From positions 1 through 18,755 of the forward strand of contig CAYYSG010000015.1 in NCBI GenBank assembly GCA_964474375.1: DNA of 18,755 nt, written 5' to 3'. Source of the DNA: 2-01-FULL-33-17 sp964474375. GTDB taxonomy: Bacteria; Patescibacteriota; Minisyncoccia; Phycocordibacterales; UBA9973. Of the stretch, positions 6,661-13,281 are shown piece by piece. Both the position numbers and the translations under genes were made by a program. Each line of letters begins with the position of its first letter. Within the stretch, counting starts at the first letter, position 1. The notes under the pieces are model-generated. The model was given only the letters and a program-made list of their open reading frames with translations. It was not told where the DNA came from and made no database searches.

Positions 6661-8337
6661 ATGAATCTAATAGACGAAATCAAAAAAGTTATAAAAGGCG
6701 ACGTTACTAACGATGCCAAAGAAATTGAATCCCATTCGCACGATGCGTCACTTATAGAAGTCGTGCCAGAATTAGTTGTCTATCCGAAAGATACTGCTGA
6801 TGTGCAGAGTTTAGTTAATTTTGTAAATACTTGGAATCAAAATAATTCTAACCACAAATTGCATATTACAGCGCGCTCTGCTGGCACATGTATGAGCGGC
6901 GGATCTATTAATACTTCTATTATTTTGGATTTTACAAAATACATGAATAAAATAATCGAAGTTACTGACGAATACGGTATAGCACAGCCCGGCTGTTATT
7001 ATCGTGATTTTGAAAAAGAAACTTTAAAAAGAGACCGTATAATGCCAGCCTACACTGCCAGTAAATCAATTTGTGCTGTTGGTGGCATGGTTGCTAATAA
7101 CTCAGCAGGTGAAAAAACAATAAAATACGGCAAGGTTGAAAACTATACAACCATGATTGAACTTGTTTTGTCTGATGGGTCATTAATAACAGTTACTCCT
7201 TTGAACAAAGAAGAACTAAATCAAAAAATTGAACTAAACACCAAAGAAGGTGAAATTTATCGTGAACTTAAAAAACTGATTGATACTAATTGGGACAAAA
7301 TAACAAACGCTAAACCAGATGTAAGTAAAAATTCCGCAGGTTATTATTTGTGGAATGTTTATGATAAAGAAACCGGCGTATTTGATCTATGCCGTCTCAT
7401 TGTTGGGTCTCAGGGTACACTAGGTATAATAACCAAACTAAAATGGAAACTAGTTCCTGTTGAAAAGTATAGTTCACTTTTAGCTATATTTTTGCCGGAC
7501 TTGTCACGTCTGGGCGATATCGTTGCTGAAATAGTTCCTTTTAAGCCTGAAAGTATTGAAAGCTATGATGACTATAGTATGAAATTAGCTGTCAGGTTTT
7601 GGGCAGACTTTATAAAAAGTATGGGTTTAATGGGTGCACTACGTCTTGGTTTTTCATTCTTGCCAGAAATGGGAATGATGATTCGTGGTGGCGTGCCTAA
7701 ATTAATACTGCTTGTCGAATGTGCTGGTCATGATGAAGGAGAAGTTAAAATGCAACTAGAAAGTATAAAAAATAAAGTAGCTCATTATAATTTTGAAATG
7801 CACGTTGCAAAGAATTCCAAAGAAGCTGAAAAATATTGGCGCATTCGTAGAGAATCATTCAACATGCTCCGTAAGCATGTAAAAGGTCTACGCACCGCAC
7901 CTTTTATTGATGATATTTGCGTCAAACCTGAATATCTTCCGGAATTCATGCCCAAGCTCGAAAAAATTTTGAAAGAATATAAATTAATTTACACAGTAGC
8001 CGGTCATGCTGGTAATGGTAATTTCCATATAATTCCTCTTATGGATTTGGATTTACCGTTTGGTGGGGACTTGATATTGGAAATATCTGACAAAGTCTAC
8101 GCTCTTGTTAAAGAATACAAAGGCACAATTACAGCCGAACATAACGACGGTATTATTCGTACACCGTATTTACCAATGATGTTCGGGGATGAAGTTGTCG
8201 ATTTGTTTCAAAAAACTAAAGATATTTTTGACCCCAACAATATCCTGAATCCAGGTAAAAAAGTTGGTGGTAGTAAGGAGTTTATTAAGACACATATAAT
8301 TAAAACCCATAAAAAAGACATAAAGCATAGCTCTTAG
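6661..8337 (+). CDS. FAD-linked oxidase/dehydrogenase, GlcD / D-lactate dehydrogenase type
   Basis: Likely oxidises a 2-hydroxy acid such as D-lactate or glycolate using FAD; the substrate is not determinable. 558 residues. The N-terminal FAD_binding_4 (PCMH) domain shows PELVVYPKDTADVQ (36-49), TARSAGTCMSGGS (70-82), GGMVANNSAGEKTIKYG (141-157) and VGSQGTLGIITK (248-259). The C-terminal FAD-oxidase domain shows YTVAGHAGNGNFHIIP (444-459), TAEHNDGI (491-498) and the terminal DIFDPNNILNPGKK (521-534). The usual GlcD C-terminus is present, but there is no fused ferredoxin/CCG domain and no GlcF-like gene beside it, so its electron acceptor is unknown. A slightly hydrophobic region (about 318-350) may contact the membrane, as in Dld-type enzymes. 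It stands alone between its own promoter and that of rplY, with TAG as stop. Alkylglycerone-phosphate synthase-like members are less likely. Confidence 0.88.
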   Translation: MNLIDEIKKVIKGDVTNDAKEIESHSHDASLIEVVPELVVYPKDTADVQSLVNFVNTWNQNNSNHKLHITARSAGTCMSGGSINTSIILDFTKYMNKIIEVTDEYGIAQPGCYYRDFEKETLKRDRIMPAYTASKSICAVGGMVANNSAGEKTIKYGKVENYTTMIELVLSDGSLITVTPLNKEELNQKIELNTKEGEIYRELKKLIDTNWDKITNAKPDVSKNSAGYYLWNVYDKETGVFDLCRLIVGSQGTLGIITKLKWKLVPVEKYSSLLAIFLPDLSRLGDIVAEIVPFKPESIESYDDYSMKLAVRFWADFIKSMGLMGALRLGFSFLPEMGMMIRGGVPKLILLVECAGHDEGEVKMQLESIKNKVAHYNFEMHVAKNSKEAEKYWRIRRESFNMLRKHVKGLRTAPFIDDICVKPEYLPEFMPKLEKILKEYKLIYTVAGHAGNGNFHIIPLMDLDLPFGGDLILEISDKVYALVKEYKGTITAEHNDGIIRTPYLPMMFGDEVVDLFQKTKDIFDPNNILNPGKKVGGSKEFIKTHIIKTHKKDIKHSS

Positions 8338-8344
8338 GAATCTA

Positions 8345-8373
8345 TTGTCAAAATATGTATATTATGTTAGGAT
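8345..8373 (+). promoter_or_regulatory. Promoter of rplY (TTGTCA - 17 bp - TAGGAT)
   Basis: The -35 TTGTCA (8345-8350) and -10 TAGGAT (8368-8373) are separated by 17 bp, and the -10 ends 7 nt before the ATG at 8381. The spacing is ideal and predicts a leaderless bL25 mRNA. Confidence 0.65.
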
Positions 8374-8380
8374 TTAGAAC

Positions 8381-9004
8381 ATGATTAAATTAAATGCACA
8401 AAAGCGAAGTAAAATCGACAATGTTGCAAATCTACGTAAAAATGGGTTTGTACCAGCTGTGGTTTATGGCGCTGGTGTAGAGAATACCCCTGTCTCTATC
8501 TCAGCTGTTGACTTCAAAAAAGTTTATAAGCAAGCAGGGGAAACAGCAACAATAGGTCTTTCTATCGATGGTAAAGAATTTCCAGTTCTAATTCACGATA
8601 TCCAAGTAGACCCTGTAAGAGGTTTTGCATTGCATGCAGATTTTCTTGTAGTTGACCTAAAGAAGGAACTAACAGCAAGTATTCCACTAGAATTCGTTGG
8701 TGTTTCAGAAGCAGTAAAATCAGGAGCTGTACTTGTAAAAGTACTCCACGAAGTAGAAGTTTCAGCACTACCAGCTAATATTCCTCAAGTTTTGTCTGTT
8801 GATATTTCCAAACTCGTTACTCTTGAAGATAACGTTTATGTTTCAGATATCGTTCTACCAGCCAATGTTTCTATGGTTACAGAACTAGACGAAGTAGTTG
8901 CCGCTGTAACAGGCGCACATGAAGAAGTAGAAACAGCTCCACTAGACCTATCTTCTATCGAAGTAGAGAAAAAAGGTAAGCAAGAAGACGAAGAAACAGC
9001 TTAG
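8381..9004 (+). CDS. rplY: 50S ribosomal protein bL25 (CTC form)
   Basis: Binds 5S rRNA in the central protuberance of the large subunit. 207 residues, the two-domain CTC version rather than the short E. coli L25. Domain 1 (about 1-90) shows LRKNGFVPAVVYGAG (18-32) and the conserved VLIHDIQVDPVRGFALHADF segment (69-88). Domain 2 (about 91-185, TL5/CTC C-terminal) shows SIPLEFVGVSEAVKSGAVLV, the HEVEVSALPANIPQ motif and DVYVSDI-like NVYVSDIVLPANV. The tail is Glu/Lys-rich and probably disordered. Start is fixed by the promoter 7 nt upstream. Only 45 nt separate it from the next gene, and I see no terminator between them, so read-through into the murein hydrolase gene is possible. Confidence 0.95.
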   Translation: MIKLNAQKRSKIDNVANLRKNGFVPAVVYGAGVENTPVSISAVDFKKVYKQAGETATIGLSIDGKEFPVLIHDIQVDPVRGFALHADFLVVDLKKELTASIPLEFVGVSEAVKSGAVLVKVLHEVEVSALPANIPQVLSVDISKLVTLEDNVYVSDIVLPANVSMVTELDEVVAAVTGAHEEVETAPLDLSSIEVEKKGKQEDEETA

Positions 9005-9036
9005 TTGTCAACCTAAAAGTCTATTAAAAGTCGTGT

Positions 9037-9042
9037 TATACT
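9037..9042 (+). promoter_or_regulatory. -10 box (TATACT) of the murein hydrolase gene
   Basis: TATACT, 7 nt before the ATG at 9050. A second overlapping TATAAT at 9042-9047 is too close to the ATG to be used for it. No -35 at a suitable distance. Confidence 0.5.
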
Positions 9043-9049
9043 ATAATGT

Positions 9050-10432
9050 ATGACACGATTTTTAAATTCATCAAAATATTTATTGGCCATTTTAATAATA
9101 GCAATTGCAATTTATAACATAGCGCCAATATCTAAGTCTTTAGCTCAATCAACCGTTGCGGAAGAGCAAATAAACCGAGCAAAACTTGAACAAGAATTAG
9201 CTCAATTGGAAAAAGAATTAGCCGAAGTTACTAGTCAACTGAATGCCCAAAAAGGTCAGTCTTCTTCGCTTAAAAATGATATCTCTGTTTTGACTTCTAA
9301 AATAAACCAAAACAAGCTCGACATAAGAGCTAAGAATGTTCTTATTGAAAAATTAGGTGGAGAAATTAACGATCGTAATAAAACCATATATTCATTAACT
9401 GAAAAAATAGAAAGAGAGAAAGAATCAATGTCTCAATTACTAAAAAAGTCTTACGAACTGCAAGACGAGACTTCATTCGTGCATGTAATTATGGCGGAAC
9501 AAACTCTGTCTGATTTTTATCGTGATTTGGATGATTTTCAATCTATTCAGGATTCTATTCATAATTCGTTAGCTGAAATCAGAGGTAATAAAGTAGAAGT
9601 AGAAGTAGAAAAGACTGAGTTAATCAAAAAGCAAGACGAACAAGAAAATGCAAAAGCTAAAATTGAAGCCGCAAAATTAGCAGTGGAGCGTAATGAAAAA
9701 GAAAAGCAAACACTATTAAAAATATCCCAAGGTAAAGAATCAGAATATAATAAAGTCAAAGCTGAAAAGGAAAGACAAAAGGCTCAAATATTAGCTGCGC
9801 TTTTCGGTCTTCGTGACTCTAACGTTCAAATTAACTTTGAACAAGCCCTAGCTTATTCTACAGAAGTCAGTAAAGCCACTGGTGTAAGACCCGCTTTTAT
9901 TATGGCTATACTAACTCAGGAAACCAATTTAGGTGCAAACCAAGGCTCGTGTTATTTAACTAATCCTGATACGGGAGCTGGTGTAAGTAAAACTGGTAAA
10001 ACATTTAGTAATGTCATGAAGCCATCGCGTGATGTCGGGCCATTTTTGGATATTACTTCACGACTCGGTCGCGATTATACAAAAACACTAGTTTCTTGTC
10101 CTTTTGGTAGTGGAGGCTACGGTGGAGCCATGGGGCCATCACAATTCATTCCTTCTACATGGAAATCCGTTGAGTCCAAAATCGCTGCTATTCTCGGTAT
10201 ATCTACTCCGAACCCTTGGAATCCTCGTGACGCTTTCTACGCATCCGGTATATTCTTAAAAGACTTAGGGGCTTCTGCGCAAACTTATACTGCCGAGCGT
10301 AATGCTGCATGCCGGTACTATTCAGGTCGATCTTGTGATTCCAGAGCCCCAGCTAACAGCTTTTATGGTAATTCTGTAATGGCTTTGGCCACTAAAATCC
10401 AAGCTAATATTGATATCGTCCAAGGAAATTAA
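9050..10432 (+). CDS. Secreted coiled-coil murein hydrolase with a lytic-transglycosylase-like C-terminal domain
   Basis: 460 residues. An N-terminal signal or anchor helix (about 10-33, basic MTRFLNSSKY then LLAILIIAIAIYNIA, with a possible cleavage after SLAQ at 33) implies export. Residues about 35-250 form a long coiled coil (repeated KLEQELAQLEKELAEV-type heptads) like those of EnvC/CwlO/PcsB regulators. The C-terminal domain (about 262-460) resembles MltB/SLT lysozyme-fold transglycosylases: PAFIMAILTQETNLG (281-295) with Glu291 as the likely acid catalyst, then GGYGGAMGPSQFIPSTW (355-371), NPWNPRDAFYASGIFLKDLG (388-407) and a late YYSGR. Four Cys in the exported part (301, 350, 421, 429) could form disulfides. 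It probably cuts peptidoglycan during division or growth under control of the coiled coil. A role against a neighbouring cell is speculative. A GTAGAA triplet repeat at 9595-9612 encodes a short VEVEVE. Confidence 0.85.
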   Translation: MTRFLNSSKYLLAILIIAIAIYNIAPISKSLAQSTVAEEQINRAKLEQELAQLEKELAEVTSQLNAQKGQSSSLKNDISVLTSKINQNKLDIRAKNVLIEKLGGEINDRNKTIYSLTEKIEREKESMSQLLKKSYELQDETSFVHVIMAEQTLSDFYRDLDDFQSIQDSIHNSLAEIRGNKVEVEVEKTELIKKQDEQENAKAKIEAAKLAVERNEKEKQTLLKISQGKESEYNKVKAEKERQKAQILAALFGLRDSNVQINFEQALAYSTEVSKATGVRPAFIMAILTQETNLGANQGSCYLTNPDTGAGVSKTGKTFSNVMKPSRDVGPFLDITSRLGRDYTKTLVSCPFGSGGYGGAMGPSQFIPSTWKSVESKIAAILGISTPNPWNPRDAFYASGIFLKDLGASAQTYTAERNAACRYYSGRSCDSRAPANSFYGNSVMALATKIQANIDIVQGN

Positions 10433-10439
10433 TCATATA

Positions 10440-10468
10440 TTGCAAAGACATAAAGTCTATGCTATAAT
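10440..10468 (+). promoter_or_regulatory. Promoter of rpmE (TTGCAA - 17 bp - TATAAT)
   Basis: The -35 TTGCAA (10440-10445), a 17-bp spacer and -10 TATAAT (10463-10468) end 6 nt before the ATG at 10475. This is the best promoter in the window and predicts transcription starting on the A of ATG. A small GAC-ATAAA-GTC palindrome lies in the spacer. Confidence 0.75.
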
Positions 10469-10474
10469 TTTTTC

Positions 10475-10741
10475 ATGAAAAAAGATATCCATCCAGCTGA
10501 CTACCGCAAAGTAGTATTTATTGACTCTTCTACAGGAGCGCAGTTTTTGACTTTCTCTACAGTTAAAACTACCGAAACCGTTAAATACGAAGGTGATAAG
10601 AAAGAATATCCAGCATATTTTGTTGAAATTTCATCTGCTTCACATCCATTCTATACTGGTCAAGAAAAAGTTCTAGACACTGCTGGGCGCGTTGATAAAT
10701 TCAAAAAGCGTGCTTCTTTGGCAACAAAGAAAAAGGCTTAA
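10475..10741 (+). CDS. rpmE2: 50S ribosomal protein bL31, type B (zinc-free)
   Basis: Bridges the large and small subunits near the central protuberance. 88 residues. Seen: the N-terminal KKDIHPADYRKVVFIDSST (2-20), then an EISSASHPFYTGQ segment (51-63) and LDTAGRVDKFKKR (67-79). These mark bL31, and the absence of any cysteine makes it the type B form without the CxxC zinc ribbon. The C-terminus is Lys-rich (ATKKKA). It has its own strong promoter and a hairpin after the stop, so it is probably monocistronic and leaderless. No type A copy is seen here. Confidence 0.95.
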   Translation: MKKDIHPADYRKVVFIDSSTGAQFLTFSTVKTTETVKYEGDKKEYPAYFVEISSASHPFYTGQEKVLDTAGRVDKFKKRASLATKKKA

Positions 10742-10746
10742 ATCTC

Positions 10747-10790
10747 AAAATAAAAGCATGTGTGCTGACTAGCCGCATGTTTTTTATTTT
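10747..10790 (+). terminator. Terminator-like hairpin after rpmE
   Basis: AAAATAAAA (10747-10755) pairs with TTTTATTTT (10782-10790), and CATG (10757-10760) with CATG (10776-10779), across a 15-nt loop and a 1x2 internal loop. The U-rich 3' arm serves as the tail. The stem is A-U rich and of moderate strength. It ends just before the prfA -10 box. Confidence 0.55.
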
Positions 10791-10796
10791 GCATGT

Positions 10797-10802
10797 TATA
10801 GT
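10797..10802 (+). promoter_or_regulatory. -10 box (TATAGT) of prfA
   Basis: TATAGT ends 6 nt before the ATG at 10809, so the RF1 mRNA is predicted to be leaderless. The -35 is poor. Confidence 0.5.
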
Positions 10803-10808
10803 ATATAT

Positions 10809-11750
10809 ATGTTAGACATCGAAAAACTAAAAGAAAACTACAAAACAGAATTTCTCGCACGTCAGTACGAGAAGCTTTTACGTGAAAAGTCTGACGTGGA
10901 AACAATGATCGCTGGAGATCCTACTATGGCAGAAATGGCTACTGAAGAGCTTTCTATGATAGAAATGCAAATTAGTAGTATTGAAGACCAAGTTGCTGAA
11001 ATAGAAAAAGCAGAAGCAGTAGAGGAAGAATTTCCAAATGAAGTCGTTATGGAATTACGTGCTGGTGCTGGGGGCGACGAAGCCAGTTTGTTCGCCACAG
11101 AATTATCGGACATGTATCAGCGTTATGCTACAAAGAAAAAATGGGCTGTGCATATGCTCGACGATGACACTTTTCAAATTCGTGGACAAGATGTATATAA
11201 ACTATTACGCTACGAAACCGGAGTGCATCGCGTACAGCGCATTCCGTTAACTGAAAAAAATGGCCGTATACATACATCTACTGCTACAGTAGCAGTTTTG
11301 CCTATTCGCAAAAAAACCAAAATCACAATTAACCCAGCAGACTTAGAAATGGAAACATCTCGGGCTGGTGGTGCTGGTGGTCAAAATGTTAACAAAGTTG
11401 AAACAGCCGTGAGATTAATTCACAAGCCTACTGGACTAGCCGTACGCTGTACAATGGAAAGAACCCAGCTAGGTAACCGCGAGCGTGCTATGCAAATGCT
11501 AGAAGCCAAGCTTCAAATGCTAAAAGACGAAGAAGAATCAGCTAAATATGCCGGGGATAGAGCAAGTCAAATTGGTACAGCTGACAGAAGTGAAAAAATT
11601 CGTACCTATAACTTTCCTCAGGATCGTATCACAGACCACCGGATTAAAATGTCTTGGCATAATCTACCTAAAATAATGATGGGTGAGATAGACCAAATAA
11701 TTGATGCATTCCAGAATGGTGTCATAGGGGATGCAGGTGATGATGAATAA
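10809..11750 (+). CDS. prfA: Peptide chain release factor 1 (short form)
   Basis: Recognises UAA/UAG in the ribosomal A site and triggers peptide release. 313 residues against about 360 for E. coli RF1. Seen: MELRAGAGGDEASLFATEL (81-99), GVHRVQRIPLTEKNGRIHTS (138-157), in which Pro146-Leu147-Thr148 is the PxT stop-codon-reading motif of RF1 (RF2 would have SPF), the catalytic GAGGQNVN with Gly190-Gly191-Gln192, and RTYNFPQDRITDHRI (265-279). Two regions are short: the N-terminal helical domain 1 has about 40 fewer residues, and domain 2 lacks the stretch that normally contains GGYKE between KKW (110-112) and VYKLLRYE (129-136). All functional motifs are intact, so it should be active. An in-frame stop at 10770 and the -10 box support this start. 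It fits the absence of UGA stops in this window. Confidence 0.95.
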   Translation: MLDIEKLKENYKTEFLARQYEKLLREKSDVETMIAGDPTMAEMATEELSMIEMQISSIEDQVAEIEKAEAVEEEFPNEVVMELRAGAGGDEASLFATELSDMYQRYATKKKWAVHMLDDDTFQIRGQDVYKLLRYETGVHRVQRIPLTEKNGRIHTSTATVAVLPIRKKTKITINPADLEMETSRAGGAGGQNVNKVETAVRLIHKPTGLAVRCTMERTQLGNRERAMQMLEAKLQMLKDEEESAKYAGDRASQIGTADRSEKIRTYNFPQDRITDHRIKMSWHNLPKIMMGEIDQIIDAFQNGVIGDAGDDE

Positions 11751-11759
11751 GGCTAAAAT

Positions 11760-11788
11760 TTGCTAAAAAGCTGATTTTTTGATACAAT
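11760..11788 (+). promoter_or_regulatory. Promoter ahead of tRNA-Ile and the atp operon (TTGCTA - 17 bp - TACAAT)
   Basis: The -35 TTGCTA (11760-11765) and -10 TACAAT (11783-11788) have 17-bp spacing, placing the start site at about 11794-11796. That is the first base of the hairpin at 11794-11817. I find no good promoter between the tRNA and atpI, so this one may drive both. It begins 9 nt after the prfA stop. Confidence 0.6.
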
Positions 11789-11793
11789 TTGGG

Positions 11794-11830
11794 CGCTTGT
11801 TGTTTATAACACAAGCGTTGTTTTCTTTGT
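11794..11830 (+). terminator. Hairpin with U-rich tail after prfA; also the 5' end of the tRNA/atp transcript
   Basis: CGCTTGT (11794-11800) pairs with ACAAGCG (11811-11817), and GTT (11802-11804) with AAC (11808-11810), with one bulged T and a 3-nt loop. TTGTTTTCTTTG follows. It fits a Rho-independent terminator for prfA. RNA starting at 11795 from the adjacent promoter would carry it as a 5' stem-loop, where it might act as a stabiliser instead. Confidence 0.6.
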
Positions 11831-11898
11831 AAATCTAAAGTGCGTTTTATGCGTAAAAGTAGGTAATAAATCGTTTATTTGAAGTTAATACTTCTCGT

Positions 11899-11970
11899 GC
11901 GTGTATAGTTCAGTGGTAGAACGCTGTCCTGATAAGACAGAGGTCCTTGGTCCGATTCCAAGTACACGCA
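11899..11970 (+). tRNA. trnI: tRNA-Ile (anticodon GAT)
   Basis: A full cloverleaf folds by eye. Acceptor GCGTGTA/TACACGC (11899-11905 with 11963-11969); D arm GTTC/GAAC with loop AGTGGTA; anticodon arm CTGTC/GACAG (11924-11928, 11936-11940) around CTGATAA with anticodon GAT at 11931-11933; variable loop AGGTC; T arm CTTGG/CCAAG (11946-11950, 11958-11962) with loop TCCGATT; discriminator A at 11970. The next bases are CAA, so CCA is not encoded and must be added. The T loop has C at position 55 where almost all tRNAs have T (pseudouridine). Anticodon and loop match the standard bacterial tRNA-Ile reading AUC/AUU. It lies between prfA and the atp operon, on the same strand. Confidence 0.93.
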
Positions 11971-11999
11971 CAAGGGGTAGTAGCCCTTTTATATCTATT

Positions 12000-12019
12000 T
12001 TGCTTTTAAAATAAAGCAA
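12000..12019 (+). other. Hairpin in the leader between tRNA-Ile and atpI
   Basis: TTGCTTT (12000-12006) pairs with AAAGCAA (12013-12019) around TAAAAT. No U-tract follows, so it does not look like a terminator. A weak 5-bp AAGGG/CCCTT stem sits just upstream (11972-11988), next to the tRNA 3' end. Either could guide processing of a tRNA-atp transcript. The 121-nt stretch holds no gene. Confidence 0.35.
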
Positions 12020-12091
12020 GCGCACGTATGATCTCAAAGAGCAATCTTATTAGATTAGATGATCTTTTGGTTTTACCGAAATGTCCGACTT

Positions 12092-12430
12092 ATGGATATT
12101 AAAGAATTACAAAATTTAAGAGACAAACACACAACAAGCTTTTTCTGGCTTGGTCTTGAAATCGCGTTGGTATTTTTAGTACCAGCTCTTTTGGCTGTGT
12201 ATTTGGGTAAAAAATTAGATACAGCCACAGGTGCCTCTTTTTGGTCAATTTTGTTTTTAGCTATAACCTTTGCATTGTCTTGGGTTTGGGTGGGGTTTAA
12301 ATACAATAAAAAATCAAAAATCCTAAAAGATATTGAGTCCCAAATAGTAGCTCTAAGAGCTATTGAGGATGAAAAAAATAAAACAGCAGAAACAATAGAA
12401 GAACCTGTTGTTAATGAATTAGATAAATAG
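12092..12430 (+). CDS. atpI: ATP synthase accessory protein AtpI/AtpZ
   Basis: A small membrane protein at the head of atp operons, in other bacteria thought to help c-ring assembly or Mg2+ supply. 112 residues from the chosen ATG. Seen: a short N-terminal amphipathic stretch (DIKELQNLRDKH), a first hydrophobic helix (LGLEIALVFLVPALLAVYLG, about 20-39), a GKKLDTATGASF loop and a second helix (ILFLAITFALSWVWVGF, about 53-69), then a charged coiled tail. The two-helix pattern with G-K-x-L-D between them is the AtpZ/ATPase_gene1 type. The frame is open back to ATG 12059, but the extra residues MIFWFYRNVRL do not look like the family, so I use ATG 12092. No SD and no nearby -10 box, so it probably depends on the upstream transcript. 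atpB starts 2 nt after its TAG. Confidence 0.85.
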   Translation: MDIKELQNLRDKHTTSFFWLGLEIALVFLVPALLAVYLGKKLDTATGASFWSILFLAITFALSWVWVGFKYNKKSKILKDIESQIVALRAIEDEKNKTAETIEEPVVNELDK

Positions 12431-12432
12431 TT

Positions 12433-13224
12433 ATGTTTAGACTAAGTAGAGAAATCCCAAATGTAAGCCCAGAAACAATTTTTGAAATTGGTGGGTTTAA
12501 AATAGCCAACAGTACAATGTTGTCATTTCTTATATTAGTTATTTTTACGATACTTGCTATATTTGTTTTCCGTAAATTTAAAGAAAGAGGTACAAAATTC
12601 CAATATGTTATCGAAATGGCTTATGAATCTATACTTGGACTAGTAAAACAAATCACTGGCAGTAAAAAGCACGCTATTATTATTTTTCCTTTGATCGGGG
12701 CTCTGGTATTTTATATCATGACATCTAACTTGATTGGGCTGATTCCAGGATTGTCAACTATTACTTATGATGGCAAGGCAATATTTCGCTCACCAACAAG
12801 TGATTTTAATACAACATTTGGCCTAGCGTTAGGTTGTGTTATTTTACTTCAATTTGTGTCAGCAAAAGATTTTGGCTTCTTTGGACATTTGGGTAAATAT
12901 TTTAAATTTAAAGAAATATTTATTGGTTTCAAGAATGGAATTAGCTCCGGTATAATGAGTCTTATTGAGTTTGCTATTGGACTACTTGATATAATAGGGG
13001 AATTTGCACGTGTTGTATCACTGTCACTACGTCTATTTGGTAACATGTATGCCGGTGAAGTACTAGCAACTTTGATTCTTGGAGCTTTTGCTTATTTTGT
13101 GCCATTGGTTTGGACAGCCATGAGTACATTATCAGGTGTAATTCAATCGATTGTTTTTGGATCGTTAGTTGCATCGTATTATATTTTGTCTGTGAAGGCA
13201 GAAGAAGAAGGCACCGAAGCTTAG
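12433..13224 (+). CDS. atpB: F1Fo ATP synthase subunit a
   Basis: Membrane stator channel of Fo that passes ions to and from the c ring. 263 residues, about six hydrophobic helices. Seen: an N-terminal ISREIPNVSPETIFEIG-like periplasmic start, a first helix at about 29-47, SNLIGLIPG (98-106), and the invariant SLSLRLFGNMYAGEV (196-210) in which Arg200 is the essential arginine facing the c-ring carboxylate. The last helix region is GVIQSIVFGSLVASYYILS (235-253). All core residues are present, so it should be functional. It follows atpI by 2 nt. The next gene, atpE, is 89 nt away behind two hairpins, a larger gap than anywhere else in the operon. Stop TAG, no SD. Confidence 0.96.
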   Translation: MFRLSREIPNVSPETIFEIGGFKIANSTMLSFLILVIFTILAIFVFRKFKERGTKFQYVIEMAYESILGLVKQITGSKKHAIIIFPLIGALVFYIMTSNLIGLIPGLSTITYDGKAIFRSPTSDFNTTFGLALGCVILLQFVSAKDFGFFGHLGKYFKFKEIFIGFKNGISSGIMSLIEFAIGLLDIIGEFARVVSLSLRLFGNMYAGEVLATLILGAFAYFVPLVWTAMSTLSGVIQSIVFGSLVASYYILSVKAEEEGTEA

Positions 13225-13235
13225 ATTTGTGTTTT

Positions 13236-13281
13236 CTTTCCAGAGTAATGTCTGGAAAGTGAACAAAACTTTAGGTTTTGT
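13236..13281 (+). promoter_or_regulatory. Tandem hairpins between atpB and atpE
   Basis: Hairpin 1 is a perfect 9-bp stem (CTTTCCAGA 13236-13244 with TCTGGAAAG 13251-13259) with loop GTAATG. Hairpin 2 is a perfect 7-bp stem (ACAAAAC 13263-13269 with GTTTTGT 13275-13281) with loop TTTAG. They stack within 4 nt and lie 32 nt before the atpE ATG. Neither has a proper U-tract. They may set RNA processing or stability so that subunit c is made in excess. Confidence 0.6.

Noticed and set aside
9595..9612. GTAGAA tandem triplet repeat
   Set aside because: Only three units, in frame in the coiled coil (VEVEVE); not a regulatory or mobile repeat.
12059..12091. Upstream ATG start for atpI
   Set aside because: The added residues are an aromatic stretch not expected in AtpI/AtpZ, and MDIKELQ at 12092 is a typical start for the family.
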